Shown here piece after piece: positions 37,528 through 46,641 of a stretch of DNA of 64,000 nucleotides. Position 1 is the stretch's first letter. Every line of letters starts with the position of its first letter. The DNA is from an uncultured Pelagibacteraceae bacterium (GTDB lineage: Bacteria > Pseudomonadota > Alphaproteobacteria > Pelagibacterales > Pelagibacteraceae): assembly GCA_902594865.1 (NCBI GenBank), contig CACJNV010000001.1:1-64000 (forward strand), in the 5' to 3' direction. Under the pieces are notes generated by a model that did no database searches, was not told where the DNA came from, and saw only the letters and a list, made by a program, of their open reading frames with translations. A program made the position numbers and the translations under genes.

Positions 37528-37923
37528 ATGAAACTAACAATCCCTTATTATCTACATAAAGCAGGCGCTGGTTTTCCTTCTCCTGCTACTGATTACATCG
37601 AAGAAGATATTGATCTGAACATGCATTTAATAAGAAATGTTCCAGCAACTTTCATCATCAGAGTTCAAGGAAAATCCATGGTCGATGTTGGGATTAATGA
37701 TGGTGACTTATTGGTGGTTGATAAAAGTTTAAAACCAAAAAACTTTTCAACAGTGATTGCTAATGTTCATGACGAACTTGTAGTTAAAACTTTGGTTCAA
37801 GAAAGAGATAAAAAATTTTTAACTTCTGGATCTAAAGAATTTGCTGACAGAATTTTAATTAACGAAGAACAAGATATTTTTATTTGGGGGGTTGTTACTT
37901 ATGTCATCCATTCAACGTACTAA
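37528..37923 (+). CDS. umuD: UmuD-type S24 peptidase, DNA polymerase V subunit
   Basis: The protein is about 131 residues. It has the UmuD self-cleavage region ([17 protein letters not shown], with Gly before FPSPA), the catalytic serine in [14 protein letters not shown] and the catalytic lysine in ELVVKTL. RecA-stimulated cleavage would give UmuD', which joins UmuC in error-prone polymerase V. I prefer the ATG at 37528, giving the short head seen in many UmuD proteins. An in-frame ATG at 37498 lies within a TATAAAT-like -10 sequence and so may not be transcribed. It overlaps umuC by 23 bases. Confidence 0.9.
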   Translation: MKLTIPYYLHKAGAGFPSPATDYIEEDIDLNMHLIRNVPATFIIRVQGKSMVDVGINDGDLLVVDKSLKPKNFSTVIANVHDELVVKTLVQERDKKFLTSGSKEFADRILINEEQDIFIWGVVTYVIHSTY

Positions 37924-39178
37924 AAAAATAGCATTAATTGATTGTAATTCTTTTTACGTTTCCTGTGAGCGATTATTTAATCCAAAAATAAGAAGAAAGC
38001 CTGTTGTTGTTTTATCGAATAATGATGGCTGTATTATTTCAAGATCAAATGAAGCAAAAGCTTTAGGTATTAAAATGGGAGAACCTTACTTTAAAGCAAA
38101 AGATATTATTCTTAAAAACAAAGTTGAAGTTTTCTCATCAAACTATTCTTTATATGGAGATTTATCAAGAAGAGTGATGCGAACTCTTAAAAGATTTAAT
38201 TCAGAAATAGAAGTTTATTCTATTGATGAAGCATTTTTAGATCTATCAAACTTTCCTGATAGTGAAGTAGAGGAAGTTGGAAAAGAAATTAGGGAAACAG
38301 TTTTACAATGGACAGGTATTCCAACCAGCATTGGAATAGCAAATACAAAAACTTTAAGTAAAGTTGCAAATCATATTGCAAAGAAAAAACAATCTGGGGT
38401 GACAAGTTTAATTGGCATTGAAACCTTAGATCCTATTTTAGAAAAAGTTGAAATTAATGATGTCTGGGGTGTTGGAAGACAATTAACTAAGTTTTATCAA
38501 AAGCATGGAATTTACAATGCTAAACAATTAAAAAATAAATCTAATACCTGGATCAAGAAAAGTTCAAATGTTCTAAGTTCAAGAACTGCAATGGAGCTTA
38601 GAGGAGTTTCTTGTATTGGATTAGAGACAACTACTACTAAAAGAAAGAGCTGTGTAGTTTCAAGATCATTTGGAAAAAGAATTGAAACGTTCCAAGAATT
38701 AAAAGAAGCTGTTGCAAATTATTGTTTAAACGCATCTGAAAAAATTAGATCAGAATCTTTAGTTGCAAAAGCAATTACTGTATTTGTTAGAACAAGTCCT
38801 TTCCAGAGAAACTTTGGTTACTATTCAAATGCAAAGACAGTTGATTTTCCAATTGCAACAAACAATAGTATTGAAATAGTTAAGACAGCAGTTTCAATAC
38901 TTGAAAATATATTTAAAAATGGTTACCGTTATCAAAAAGCAGGTGTGATGCTAACAGGATTATCGAATGCTAGTGATAAAACAAATTTATTTACTTCTGA
39001 AAAGGATGAAAAAATAAATAGCTTAATGAGATCAATTGATAATACTAATCACCGATATGGAAGATCTACTTTAAGTGTTGCTAGTGCTGGAGTTCATAAA
39101 AAATGGAACATGAGAAGGCAATATTCCTCTAAAATTGATACTGCTGACTTCTATAGTTTGCCAACTATTAGAGGTTGA
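37901..39178 (+). CDS. umuC: DNA polymerase V catalytic subunit UmuC (Y family)
   Basis: The product is about 425 residues with the Y-family palm [48 protein letters not shown], the catalytic [11 protein letters not shown], helix-hairpin-helix region ([17 protein letters not shown]) and a C-terminal little-finger domain ending in the UmuC-specific RSSLSPRYT-like tail. It performs translesion synthesis. The ATG at 37901 is chosen; a TTG three codons earlier is possible. The start lies inside the end of umuD, so the two are coupled. It ends with TGA, showing that TGA is a normal stop in this genome. Confidence 0.94.
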   Translation: MSSIQRTKKIALIDCNSFYVSCERLFNPKIRRKPVVVLSNNDGCIISRSNEAKALGIKMGEPYFKAKDIILKNKVEVFSSNYSLYGDLSRRVMRTLKRFNSEIEVYSIDEAFLDLSNFPDSEVEEVGKEIRETVLQWTGIPTSIGIANTKTLSKVANHIAKKKQSGVTSLIGIETLDPILEKVEINDVWGVGRQLTKFYQKHGIYNAKQLKNKSNTWIKKSSNVLSSRTAMELRGVSCIGLETTTTKRKSCVVSRSFGKRIETFQELKEAVANYCLNASEKIRSESLVAKAITVFVRTSPFQRNFGYYSNAKTVDFPIATNNSIEIVKTAVSILENIFKNGYRYQKAGVMLTGLSNASDKTNLFTSEKDEKINSLMRSIDNTNHRYGRSTLSVASAGVHKKWNMRRQYSSKIDTADFYSLPTIRG

Positions 39179-39208
39179 TTTATCTAGTTTTTTTAATAAA
39201 AAAGAAGC

Positions 39209-39430
39209 ATGCAAAACCAAGAAATAGTCAAAATAATAGAAAACCTTAAAGGGCGAAGAGATTATGAGGAAAAAAGAGCCTCTAAATTAGGTTTTGCTTC
39301 TCTTTATGATTACTTTGAAGACAAAATTTCAAAGAAACAAAAAGCTATTGAAGACGAACAAAAAGAATTAGAAGCTGCAAAAGCTGAGGATCAACCAAAA
39401 GCTGCTAAAAAAAGCTGTAGTTGTTGTTAA
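39209..39430 (+). CDS. Small hypothetical protein with Cys-rich C-terminal tail
   Basis: The 73-residue protein is a highly charged, probably helical chain (ENLKGRRDYEEKRASKLGFASLYDYFEDKISKKQKAIEDEQKELEAAKAE) that ends in KKSCSCC. The middle is a likely coiled coil, and the three terminal cysteines could bind a metal or form disulfides. It is 30 bases downstream of umuC on the same strand and may share the DNA-damage transcript. No family is recognised. Confidence 0.6.
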   Translation: MQNQEIVKIIENLKGRRDYEEKRASKLGFASLYDYFEDKISKKQKAIEDEQKELEAAKAEDQPKAAKKSCSCC

Positions 39431-39443
39431 AAATTTTTTTGAT

Positions 39444-39539
39444 TTATTTTTTTATTAGTGAGCGAGCTATTTTCATCCAATTGAAATCTTTATAGATAGC
39501 CGTTGTTGTTACAATTCTTCCTGAACTAGAAATCTTTTT
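39444..39539 (-). pseudogene. Remnant of a serine hydrolase gene (C-terminal 32 codons)
   Basis: The minus strand reads KKISSSGRIVTTTAIYKDFNWMKIARSLIKK then TAA. This matches the last residues of the intact serine hydrolase at 51674-53044 (DTGRIVTTMAIHRDFNWMKIAHSVIKKGK). At the DNA level about 56 of 67 bases agree by hand between 39458-39524 and 51694-51760. Nothing upstream of the fragment resembles the rest of the gene, and there is no start codon with a ribosome-binding site, so it is a decayed end of a second copy. The remainder of the 39431-39571 gap shows nothing else. Confidence 0.82.
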
Positions 39540-39571
39540 ACAATATAGTCAAGTTAAACTAATATAAATTT

Positions 39572-40357
39572 ATGGGTTTTTATCAGCCAGAACAATTACC
39601 TAAAATTATGATAGCTCCTAATGGAGCGAGACCTAAAAAAAAGGATCATATTGAGGTTCCTGTAACCATAGATGAGGTGGTAGAAACAGCAAAATTATGT
39701 TTTGATGAAGGGGCAGAAGGAATACATTTTCATCTAAGGGATGAAAAAGGTGATCATATACTAAGTTCAGAAATGTGTTTGAAAGCTTTAAATGATTTAC
39801 AATTAAGTGTCCCTAAAATGCATCTACAAGTAACTACAGAAGCTGTTGGTAGGTACTCACCAAGTGAAATGAGAAAACTTGCATATGAGGTAACACCTCC
39901 AGGCATTTCTATAGGAATAAGAGAGATGATACCTTCAAGAAATCCAACTGAAGAAGATATAAAATTATATCAATCTCTAACCGACAATGGGACAAAAATT
40001 CAACACATATGTTATGAACCAGAAGATTTAGATTTACTTTCCGATGTACTAAATAAAGGAAAAATATCTAAAGTAGGAATATGGTGTTTATTTGTTATTG
40101 GTCACTACTCTGGAAAAATAAGTGATCCAAATAAAATTCCATTATTTTTAGATAAATTAAACAATAACAATTTAAATGCAGATTGGGCCGTTTGTGCTTT
40201 TGGCAAAGAAGAGATTGATTGTTTAAAAAAAGCCATAAGTTTAAATGGAAAAATTAGAATTGGGTTTGAAAATTCAATGCTAATGCCAAATGGTGAAATA
40301 GCTCCAAATAATCACACAAAAGTTAAGGCTGTTAAAGAGCTTTTAAATTTAAATTAA
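39572..40357 (+). CDS. BKACE-family beta-keto acid cleavage enzyme (DUF849)
   Basis: The 261-residue TIM-barrel protein has the BKACE metal-binding HxH in GAEGIHFHLRDEKGDH, the N-terminal MIAPNGARPKKKDH block and a late GFENSM segment. Family members condense a beta-keto acid with acetyl-CoA and split it to acetoacetate (or homologue) and a CoA ester. The founding member is the 3-keto-5-aminohexanoate cleavage enzyme of lysine fermentation, but substrates vary widely. It converges on the aromatic hydroxylase gene with a 9-base overlap of the ends, which fits a place in the same catabolic module. Confidence 0.85.
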   Translation: MGFYQPEQLPKIMIAPNGARPKKKDHIEVPVTIDEVVETAKLCFDEGAEGIHFHLRDEKGDHILSSEMCLKALNDLQLSVPKMHLQVTTEAVGRYSPSEMRKLAYEVTPPGISIGIREMIPSRNPTEEDIKLYQSLTDNGTKIQHICYEPEDLDLLSDVLNKGKISKVGIWCLFVIGHYSGKISDPNKIPLFLDKLNNNNLNADWAVCAFGKEEIDCLKKAISLNGKIRIGFENSMLMPNGEIAPNNHTKVKAVKELLNLN

Positions 40358-41806
40358 TAATTTTAAATTTCTTTTTGTTATTAATTTAACATCTTTCAAG
40401 TTTTTAATTGATGCAAGAATAAATCTATCAGGTCTAATAATTAAACCTTCACAATTTGCATTTTCTAAATATCTTGAAAGCTTGGTATTACTTTTATTTC
40501 TATAAAAGTTAATTTTTTTTGACAATGATCGTTTGAATTTATTTGAAAGAACTAAAATTGGTTTTTTAGAAAATTTTATATCTAAATTTTTTCCATTATT
40601 TTTAAATTGTGGAAAAATGTTTCCTCTAAATTTATCTTTTGGCTTACCTAAACCACGTCCAAGCTTAGGTTTTATTGATTTCATACTTTTTGTACCTTTG
40701 CTATCTGCTGAAATATTATTAGTTATTGGTGATTTTCCTACTGCATTTACAAACTCTCCCATACGCATTGTAGTTTCAATATATTCTTTAACATTTGAAA
40801 ATCTCTCTGTTTGGTAGGTTTTTAAAAGCTTTTCGTCATGTTTATTATTTAAACAATGTGAAATCTTCCATGCAAGATTTGAAACATCTCTGATACCAGC
40901 ACACATTCCTTGACCCATAAATGGTGGCATCAAGTGGGCCGCATCTCCAGCTAAAAAAATTCTCCCTTTTTTCCAACTTTTAGCTAGTGCTGATTGAAAT
41001 GTATATATTGTTTTTCTCTCCATTCGAGCTTCTTGCTTTTTAAGCCAAGGCTTTAAAAAATTCCAAATATACTTATCAGAAAGAATGGTTTCTATTTTTT
41101 CAGTTTTTTTAATTGCAAACTCCCATCTTCTTCTTTTACCTACATTTCTACAATAAGTAGCGGGTCTTGCAGGATTTGAATATTGAATAGTCCTGTCAGG
41201 TAAACTTTTCTTATTTTTATTTAATATTAAATCTATTACTGCCCATTTTTGAGTAAAACCAAGATTTTTCATTTTTGTTTTCATTTGTGATCTTGTTATT
41301 GAATTAGCTCCATCACAACCAATTAAATATTTTGATTTTATATTAAATAATTTTTTTGAATTAATGTCTTCAAATGTGATATCTACATCATTTTTATTAT
41401 TCATAATTTTTTTGACATTAGAACTTTGTTTAATTTCAACCTTTTTGTAAGATTTTAGTTTCTTTCTCAGTTCTCTTTCTAAATCGGGTTGGTTAAATCT
41501 ATAACTAGGATACCATCCATTTTCTGTAATTTCTCTTGGTCTTGGCCAATCTAAAATTACTCTATTTTTTTTATCAACAAACTTTGTTCCCTTATTAATT
41601 ATTGTGTATTTTAAAAAAGTATTAGTTATACCAATTGTTTCAAACACCCTCATTACTTCATCATCAAAATGAACAGCTCTAGGTAATGGATAAAAACTTT
41701 TTTCCTTTTCCAAAACTAAAATTGAAAAACCATGTAGAGCTAATAAATTTGCTAAAGTGCCTCCTGTTGGACCAAAACCTACAATTACAACATCATACTT
41801 TTTCAT
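40349..41806 (-). CDS. FAD-dependent aromatic hydroxylase (MhpA-like class A flavoprotein monooxygenase)
   Basis: The 485-residue enzyme has the GxGxxG motif DVVIVGFGPTGGTLANLLALHG, a substrate-linked LPRAVHFDDEVMRVFE, the DG-type IGCDGANSITR block and the second FAD motif RIFLAGDAAHLMPPFMGQGMCAGIRD. It resembles 3-(3-hydroxyphenyl)propionate hydroxylase, which adds OH beside an existing phenol group to make a catechol. The next gene upstream in the run is an extradiol ring-cleavage dioxygenase, 19 bases away. The C-terminal thioredoxin-like domain is short and Lys-rich. The true substrate is unknown. Confidence 0.85.
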   Translation of the reverse strand: MKKYDVVIVGFGPTGGTLANLLALHGFSILVLEKEKSFYPLPRAVHFDDEVMRVFETIGITNTFLKYTIINKGTKFVDKKNRVILDWPRPREITENGWYPSYRFNQPDLERELRKKLKSYKKVEIKQSSNVKKIMNNKNDVDITFEDINSKKLFNIKSKYLIGCDGANSITRSQMKTKMKNLGFTQKWAVIDLILNKNKKSLPDRTIQYSNPARPATYCRNVGKRRRWEFAIKKTEKIETILSDKYIWNFLKPWLKKQEARMERKTIYTFQSALAKSWKKGRIFLAGDAAHLMPPFMGQGMCAGIRDVSNLAWKISHCLNNKHDEKLLKTYQTERFSNVKEYIETTMRMGEFVNAVGKSPITNNISADSKGTKSMKSIKPKLGRGLGKPKDKFRGNIFPQFKNNGKNLDIKFSKKPILVLSNKFKRSLSKKINFYRNKSNTKLSRYLENANCEGLIIRPDRFILASIKNLKDVKLITKRNLKLLI

Positions 41807-41825
41807 TTACAAAATAATAATCCTG

Positions 41826-42800
41826 TTATTTTTTGTTTATAGTATTTGAATATAACCAAGGGCAATCAATAAAAAGTGGTGCTTGTTTTCCTTCTGAAGC
41901 GGTTTCTAATCTTTTGTTTCTAAATTTCATTCTTTCTTCATCTGGCAAATATAGTCTTTCATGACCCCAAAAACTTGGTCCCTCAAAAGTTTCAATAGGT
42001 TTCCATGTTTTTGGATCAATAATTCTTCCACCCCATCCATTTTCAATAAAAAAGCCTGATGGTGTTATTGAATAAAATGAAGTCATATAATCATTTGTGT
42101 GTCTGCCTAAAGTGTAAGCAATTTTATTATCTTCATATTGTAACAAATCATATCCTTGGCCAACATCATCAAGACTATTGTATTCTACCATAAAATGATG
42201 GAAGCCTGTTCTTCCTGATCCAAATAACGCTAAACTATGATGTCTCCCGTTAACATGAAAAAAACATAAAGATATAGGTGTGTGACTATAGTCACTTATT
42301 TTAAAACCTAAAACCTCTGTATAAAATGGTATCAAGTCATCAACTTTTTTTACATGTATGACAGCATGACCCATACCTAATGCGCCAGTTTTAAATCCAG
42401 AGATAGGACGACCTGGTTTAAATGGATCACTGTCATTCATTGGATTATAAACTAATTCAATTCTATTTCCTTGTGGATCATTAAAATAAATTAAATCTTC
42501 TACAAATCTCTGATCAGCAAATGAATTTTTTCCTTGGGTTACCTCAATTTTATTTTTTTCTAGCTTTGAGGCAAAAGATTGTAAATCGTCTTTATTTTCA
42601 ACCTCCCAACCTAAAAACCCAAGATTATCTCCTTTATCACCAGTTATAGTTAAACGTTGTTTTTGATCGTCCATTCGAAAAGATAAAATACCTTTTCCTC
42701 TATCAACTAGTTGCATTCCTAAATTTTTTTGACTGTAATAAGACCAGTCTTCAAATTTATCTGAGTTTACTCCAATATAACTTAGAGCTTTTATAGCCAT
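41826..42800 (-). CDS. Extradiol ring-cleavage dioxygenase (BphC/catechol 2,3-dioxygenase-like, two VOC domains)
   Basis: The 324-residue protein has two VOC modules. The C-terminal one keeps the Fe(II)-binding triad of type I extradiol dioxygenases: His145 (GMGHAVIHV), His202 (FHHFMVEY) and Glu253 (GFFIENGWGGR), and the proximal catalytic residues follow the family spacing. It would open a catechol ring next to the diol. It lies between the MhpA-like hydroxylase and the TRAP solute-binding gene, separated from the latter by a strong hairpin. Confidence 0.88.
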   Translation of the reverse strand: MAIKALSYIGVNSDKFEDWSYYSQKNLGMQLVDRGKGILSFRMDDQKQRLTITGDKGDNLGFLGWEVENKDDLQSFASKLEKNKIEVTQGKNSFADQRFVEDLIYFNDPQGNRIELVYNPMNDSDPFKPGRPISGFKTGALGMGHAVIHVKKVDDLIPFYTEVLGFKISDYSHTPISLCFFHVNGRHHSLALFGSGRTGFHHFMVEYNSLDDVGQGYDLLQYEDNKIAYTLGRHTNDYMTSFYSITPSGFFIENGWGGRIIDPKTWKPIETFEGPSFWGHERLYLPDEERMKFRNKRLETASEGKQAPLFIDCPWLYSNTINKK

Positions 42801-42819
42801 TTAAAATTCCTAAAATTAA

Positions 42820-42846
42820 ATGAGCCCACATAAAGTGTGGGCTCAT
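42820..42846 (-). terminator. Strong intergenic hairpin between dctP and the dioxygenase gene
   Basis: An 11-bp perfect stem (ATGAGCCCACA at 42820-42830 with TGTGGGCTCAT at 42836-42846) closes a 5-base loop, 18 bases after the dctP stop on the minus strand. The T tract after it is weak (TTAATTTTA), so it may be a partial terminator or an mRNA-stabilising stem that raises solute-binding-protein expression over downstream genes. Confidence 0.75.
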
Positions 42847-42863
42847 AAATAGTGTGCGTTATT

Positions 42864-43874
42864 TTAGCCTTCTACAGCTGTGATAATTTCTCTTGCTCTA
42901 TTTAGAACAGCGTCACCATCAAGACCTTTTCCACTCATTTCTTTTAACCAATTTGACTCAATTGGTGCTAAGATTTTTTTGTATTCGGCAATAACATCAT
43001 CTGATGCAATTATAATTTCATGGCCATCTCTTTTTGAGATTTCATTTTTCATAATCGCATTTTGATTATCAATTAAACCTGACGCCCAATCACCAAAAGC
43101 ATGGCCACTATATTTATTTATGCAAGCCTGATCTCCTGCTGGTAAACTATTGAATTTATCTTCATTCATAATTAAACCAAATGTAGCGTTAGTGATATTA
43201 ACTTCAGTATGATACTTGGTTACATCAAACAATCTGAATGAACCCACAGCAGTGTATGGAAATGGAGTTCCATCTACAACACCTTTGCTTAAAGCTTCAG
43301 AAGTTCCTGGAGCAGGTACTTTCACTCCCGTTGCACCCAAAGTTTTTAAAATTGTTCCAGCAATTTTACTTGGTACTCTCATCTTTTTACCTTTAAAATC
43401 TGCAGGTTTAACAACTTTAGTATCCTTCATATGAATTTGATATCCAGGATTAGAGTGAAGACCGATTACTTTAATTCCTGCCATTTCTTTGTCTAAATAT
43501 CCCTCATTAAAAAGAGTGTTTAGAGCTGTAGTTCCAGCTTTAGACGTTCTTGTAAGAAACGGTAATTCAATTACTGAACTTAAAGGAAATTGACCTCCAA
43601 TGTATCCTAAAACTGTCCATGAAATATCAGCAACACCTGATGTTACGATATCATATTGTTTAGGAGGACTTCCTAGTACTCCACCAGCATACATTTTTAC
43701 ATTTAATGTTCCCGAACATTGATTAACTTTTGTTGCCCAAGCTGCAAGAATTTTACTTGCAATAAATGCTTTTGGTGGTTCAAAAGTTGCCAACTTAAGC
43801 TCGGTTGCAGAAGATGCATTAACTATACTGAAAGAAAAAATTCCAATAATTAATCCAATTAATTTCTTTTTCAT
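42864..43874 (-). CDS. TRAP transporter solute-binding protein (DctP family)
   Basis: The 336-residue periplasmic protein has a signal peptide (MKKKLIGLIIGIFSFSIVNA) and the DctP-family core: ELKLATFEPP, GGVLGSPPKQYDIVTSGVADISW, KGKKMRVPSKIAGTILKTLGATGVKVP with the arginine that binds the substrate carboxylate, and LSKGVVDGTPFPYTAVGSFRLFDV. It would capture an organic acid for the divergent DctQM genes. The adjacent aromatic-ring and FAH-family enzymes suggest a ring-containing or derived acid, but that is inferred. It carries a strong hairpin just downstream. Confidence 0.93.
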   Translation of the reverse strand: MKKKLIGLIIGIFSFSIVNASSATELKLATFEPPKAFIASKILAAWATKVNQCSGTLNVKMYAGGVLGSPPKQYDIVTSGVADISWTVLGYIGGQFPLSSVIELPFLTRTSKAGTTALNTLFNEGYLDKEMAGIKVIGLHSNPGYQIHMKDTKVVKPADFKGKKMRVPSKIAGTILKTLGATGVKVPAPGTSEALSKGVVDGTPFPYTAVGSFRLFDVTKYHTEVNITNATFGLIMNEDKFNSLPAGDQACINKYSGHAFGDWASGLIDNQNAIMKNEISKRDGHEIIIASDDVIAEYKKILAPIESNWLKEMSGKGLDGDAVLNRAREIITAVEG

Positions 43875-43924
43875 AAAATTATCCCCTTATTGTTTAAAAT
43901 TATTCTAAAATAGTAACTTGAAAT

Positions 43925-44776
43925 TTAGATTATTTCATCTTTTATTGTGTTAGATAAAACACCAATTTGGGTCACTTCTACCTCTACTTTATCGCCAGGT
44001 TTCATGAAAACTGGTGGGTTTCTTTTAAATCCAACACCTCCTGGTGTCCCTGTAACCAATACATCTCCAGCTCTCCATGCCATTGCTTTTGAAACATAAG
44101 AAATCAATATTGGTATATCAAAAATTAATTGGCTTAATTTAGCATTTTGCATCACTTCACCATTTAATCTAGTTTCAAGAGTAAGTTCTTTATAATCTTT
44201 GATATCTTCAGCAAGAACCATGTGTGGGCCAAAGCTTCCTGTCTTTTCAAAATTTTTTCCCATTCCAAATTGTCTTGTGTGTCTTTGCCAGTCTCTAATA
44301 GTACTTTCGTTATAACAAGAATAACCAACTATGTGTTTTAAGGCATCTTCTGGCTTTATATGTTTGCCACCTTCTCCCATTATTACAGCCATCTCACCCT
44401 CAAAATCTAAATTGTCAGAAGCAATCGGTCTTTGTATTGCTTGTAAATGTGCAGTTTGACTTTCTGGGAAACGATGAAAAATTACAGGATTTTCCTCAAC
44501 AGTTCTATTTGTTTCCTTAACATGTTCACTATAATTCAAGCCTACACAAATGATTTTTCCAGGATTTGGTATTAATGGTAAATATTCAATATCATTAACG
44601 CTTAAATTACCAGGGTTTGCAGAAGCATATTTTTTTGCTTCTGAGATACCTTTTTTGAAAATTAGATCTTTTAAAGAAGTTGCTCCTAAAATTTTTCCTG
44701 TGAGATCTGTTATAAGATCATTATCTAAAATACCAAATTTATGTTCATTGTTATGCGAATAAGAAATAAACTTCAT
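43925..44776 (-). CDS. Fumarylacetoacetate hydrolase (FAH) family protein
   Basis: The 283-residue protein has the FAH fold signature: KIICVGLNYSEHVKE, NPVIFHRFPESQTA, LDFEGEMAVIMGEGG with metal-binding Glu residues, FGPHMVLAEDI, and VLVTGTPGGVGFKRNPPVFMKPGD. Members hydrolyse C-C bonds in 1,3-diketo acids or act as acylpyruvases, decarboxylases or hydratases in ring-cleavage pathways. It starts the minus-strand catabolic run and diverges from the DctQM genes across 72 bases that must hold both promoters. Confidence 0.9.
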   Translation of the reverse strand: MKFISYSHNNEHKFGILDNDLITDLTGKILGATSLKDLIFKKGISEAKKYASANPGNLSVNDIEYLPLIPNPGKIICVGLNYSEHVKETNRTVEENPVIFHRFPESQTAHLQAIQRPIASDNLDFEGEMAVIMGEGGKHIKPEDALKHIVGYSCYNESTIRDWQRHTRQFGMGKNFEKTGSFGPHMVLAEDIKDYKELTLETRLNGEVMQNAKLSQLIFDIPILISYVSKAMAWRAGDVLVTGTPGGVGFKRNPPVFMKPGDKVEVEVTQIGVLSNTIKDEII

Positions 44777-44848
44777 AAATAATACTTTCTGTTTTAAAAC
44801 AACCTTATATGCTAATGTTTCATATATTTGAAGATAGTTTTTTAAAAT

Positions 44849-45328
44849 ATGAATAAAATATTTGATTACTCAGCAATTGCCTCTGGATTGATACTTTTAC
44901 TTTTATCTGTATTAACTTTTTGTGACGTATTTGGTCGAAGATTTTTAAACTCTCCTGTTACAGGAACAATCGAATTAGTTGAAATTGGTATGGCTTTAGT
45001 TGCTTTCTTAGCAATGCCCAGAGCTTTTTTTTTAAATGCAAATGTATCTGCAGATTTTATTAATAATTTAAATTTAGGAATATTTAAAACTTGGCTCATA
45101 ATTTTTAAATTTTTTTTAATGATAATCATTATGTCTTTAATGGCATATGCAACGACAAAAACATCACTGAAATTTATGACAAATGAAAGAGTTACGATTG
45201 ATTTAGAATTATATTTTTATCCTTTTTATTTTATTTGTGCTTTTGGTATGTGGCTAAGTGTATTAGCTATTATTTTTTGGTTTATTAAAGAATTATCTCA
45301 AACAAAGACTACAAAGGAAAATATTTAA
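44849..45328 (+). CDS. TRAP transporter small permease (DctQ family)
   Basis: The 159-residue membrane protein has four hydrophobic helices and the DctQ pattern: LLSVLTFCDVFGRRFLNSPVTGTIELVEIGMALVAFLAMPRAF, with the Arg-Arg-Phe segment after helix 1. It forms a complex with the large permease and takes substrate from the DctP protein by a sodium- or proton-driven mechanism. It shares one base with the large permease gene (TAATG junction). Confidence 0.9.
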   Translation: MNKIFDYSAIASGLILLLLSVLTFCDVFGRRFLNSPVTGTIELVEIGMALVAFLAMPRAFFLNANVSADFINNLNLGIFKTWLIIFKFFLMIIIMSLMAYATTKTSLKFMTNERVTIDLELYFYPFYFICAFGMWLSVLAIIFWFIKELSQTKTTKENI

Positions 45329-46641
45329 TGGAAATGGGTCCAATCATTAATGGAGGTATAGCTTTTGCTGCAGTCTTAATACTTATGGTTTTAAATATCC
45401 CAATTGGGATTGCAATGTTACTTGTTGGATTCACTGGATTTGCATTAATATCAGGTTTTGATCCTGCTATTTTTGTTTTAGGAACTGCACCTTTTGATGC
45501 AGTATCAAAATATACTTTATCAGTACTTCCGCTTTTTGTTTTGATGGGAAATCTTGCAAACAGTGCAAACTTATCTAGAAATTTATATGATGCTGCTTAT
45601 GCGGTTGTTGGTCACTACAAAGGTGGTTTGGCAATGTCAACTGTTGGAGCTTGTGCAGGTTTTGGAATGATTTGTGGATCTTCTATTGCAACCGCAGCAA
45701 CAATGTCTCAAATGGCAGGACCAGAAATGAAAAGACATGGTTATAGTGATGCTTTAATAAGCGGATCAATCGCATCCGGAGGAACTCTTGGAATTATAAT
45801 CCCTCCAAGTGTTATTTTAGTCATTTATGCATATTTAACAGAGCAATCAGTTCAAGAACTATTCTTTGCAGCATTAATTCCAGGACTTATAGCTGTAATT
45901 TTATACATGATAGCGATAAGGGTTTATCTCATAGTCTATCCATCACAAGGAGGTTATGGAAAAAAAATGCCTCTTAACGAGAGAATTTCTGCAATTTCAA
46001 AAGTATTTCCAATTTTTTTGATCTTTACAATTATAATGGGTGGTCTTTACTTGGGTTTCTTCACCGCCACAGAAAGTGCTGCCGTTGGAGTAATTTTAGT
46101 TTTAATTTTTATTTTTGCTAGAGGGCAACTAACTTTAAATTTATTAAAAGATGCATTATGGACAACAATTAAAACTGTTGGTTCTTTATATTTAATTGTA
46201 ATTGGCGCAAGTATATTCAATTATTTAATTACAGTAACACAACTTCCTTTTGCAGTTGTTGATTTTATAAATTATTTAGAACTAACACCATTGGGAATTA
46301 TTTTAGTCATATGTGTAATCTATCTTGTGCTTGGAACTGTAATGGACTCTTTAGCAATGTTATTTTTGACAATTCCAGTTTTTTTTCCAGTTATTGTTGA
46401 TGCAGGTATAGATCCTGTTTGGTTTGGTATTTTTGCTGTAATAGTAGTTGAGTTTGGATTGGTCTCACCACCTGTTGGAATGAATTTGTTTGTAATTAAA
46501 GGAGTGATGCAAAACACACCTCTTCAAACTATTTGGTTTGGAACAATTCCTTTTTTACTAACCGATGTAATTAGAGTTGCGCTTATTATTGCTTTTCCAG
46601 CGATATGTTTGTATTTACCAAGTTTAATGGCATCTTCCTGA
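45328..46641 (+). CDS. TRAP transporter large permease (DctM family)
   Basis: The 437-residue protein has about twelve membrane helices and DctM hallmarks: NIPIGIAMLLVGFTGFALI, VLPLFVLMGNLANSANLSRNLYDAAYAVVGHYKGGLAMSTV, GFGMICGSSIATAATMSQMAGPEM, and GGTLGIIIPPSVILVIYAYLTEQS. It is the transport subunit for the nearby solute-binding protein. It follows DctQ with one base of overlap, and its TGA stop directly abuts the stop of the convergent sulfatase gene with no bases between. Confidence 0.95.
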   Translation: MEMGPIINGGIAFAAVLILMVLNIPIGIAMLLVGFTGFALISGFDPAIFVLGTAPFDAVSKYTLSVLPLFVLMGNLANSANLSRNLYDAAYAVVGHYKGGLAMSTVGACAGFGMICGSSIATAATMSQMAGPEMKRHGYSDALISGSIASGGTLGIIIPPSVILVIYAYLTEQSVQELFFAALIPGLIAVILYMIAIRVYLIVYPSQGGYGKKMPLNERISAISKVFPIFLIFTIIMGGLYLGFFTATESAAVGVILVLIFIFARGQLTLNLLKDALWTTIKTVGSLYLIVIGASIFNYLITVTQLPFAVVDFINYLELTPLGIILVICVIYLVLGTVMDSLAMLFLTIPVFFPVIVDAGIDPVWFGIFAVIVVEFGLVSPPVGMNLFVIKGVMQNTPLQTIWFGTIPFLLTDVIRVALIIAFPAICLYLPSLMASS

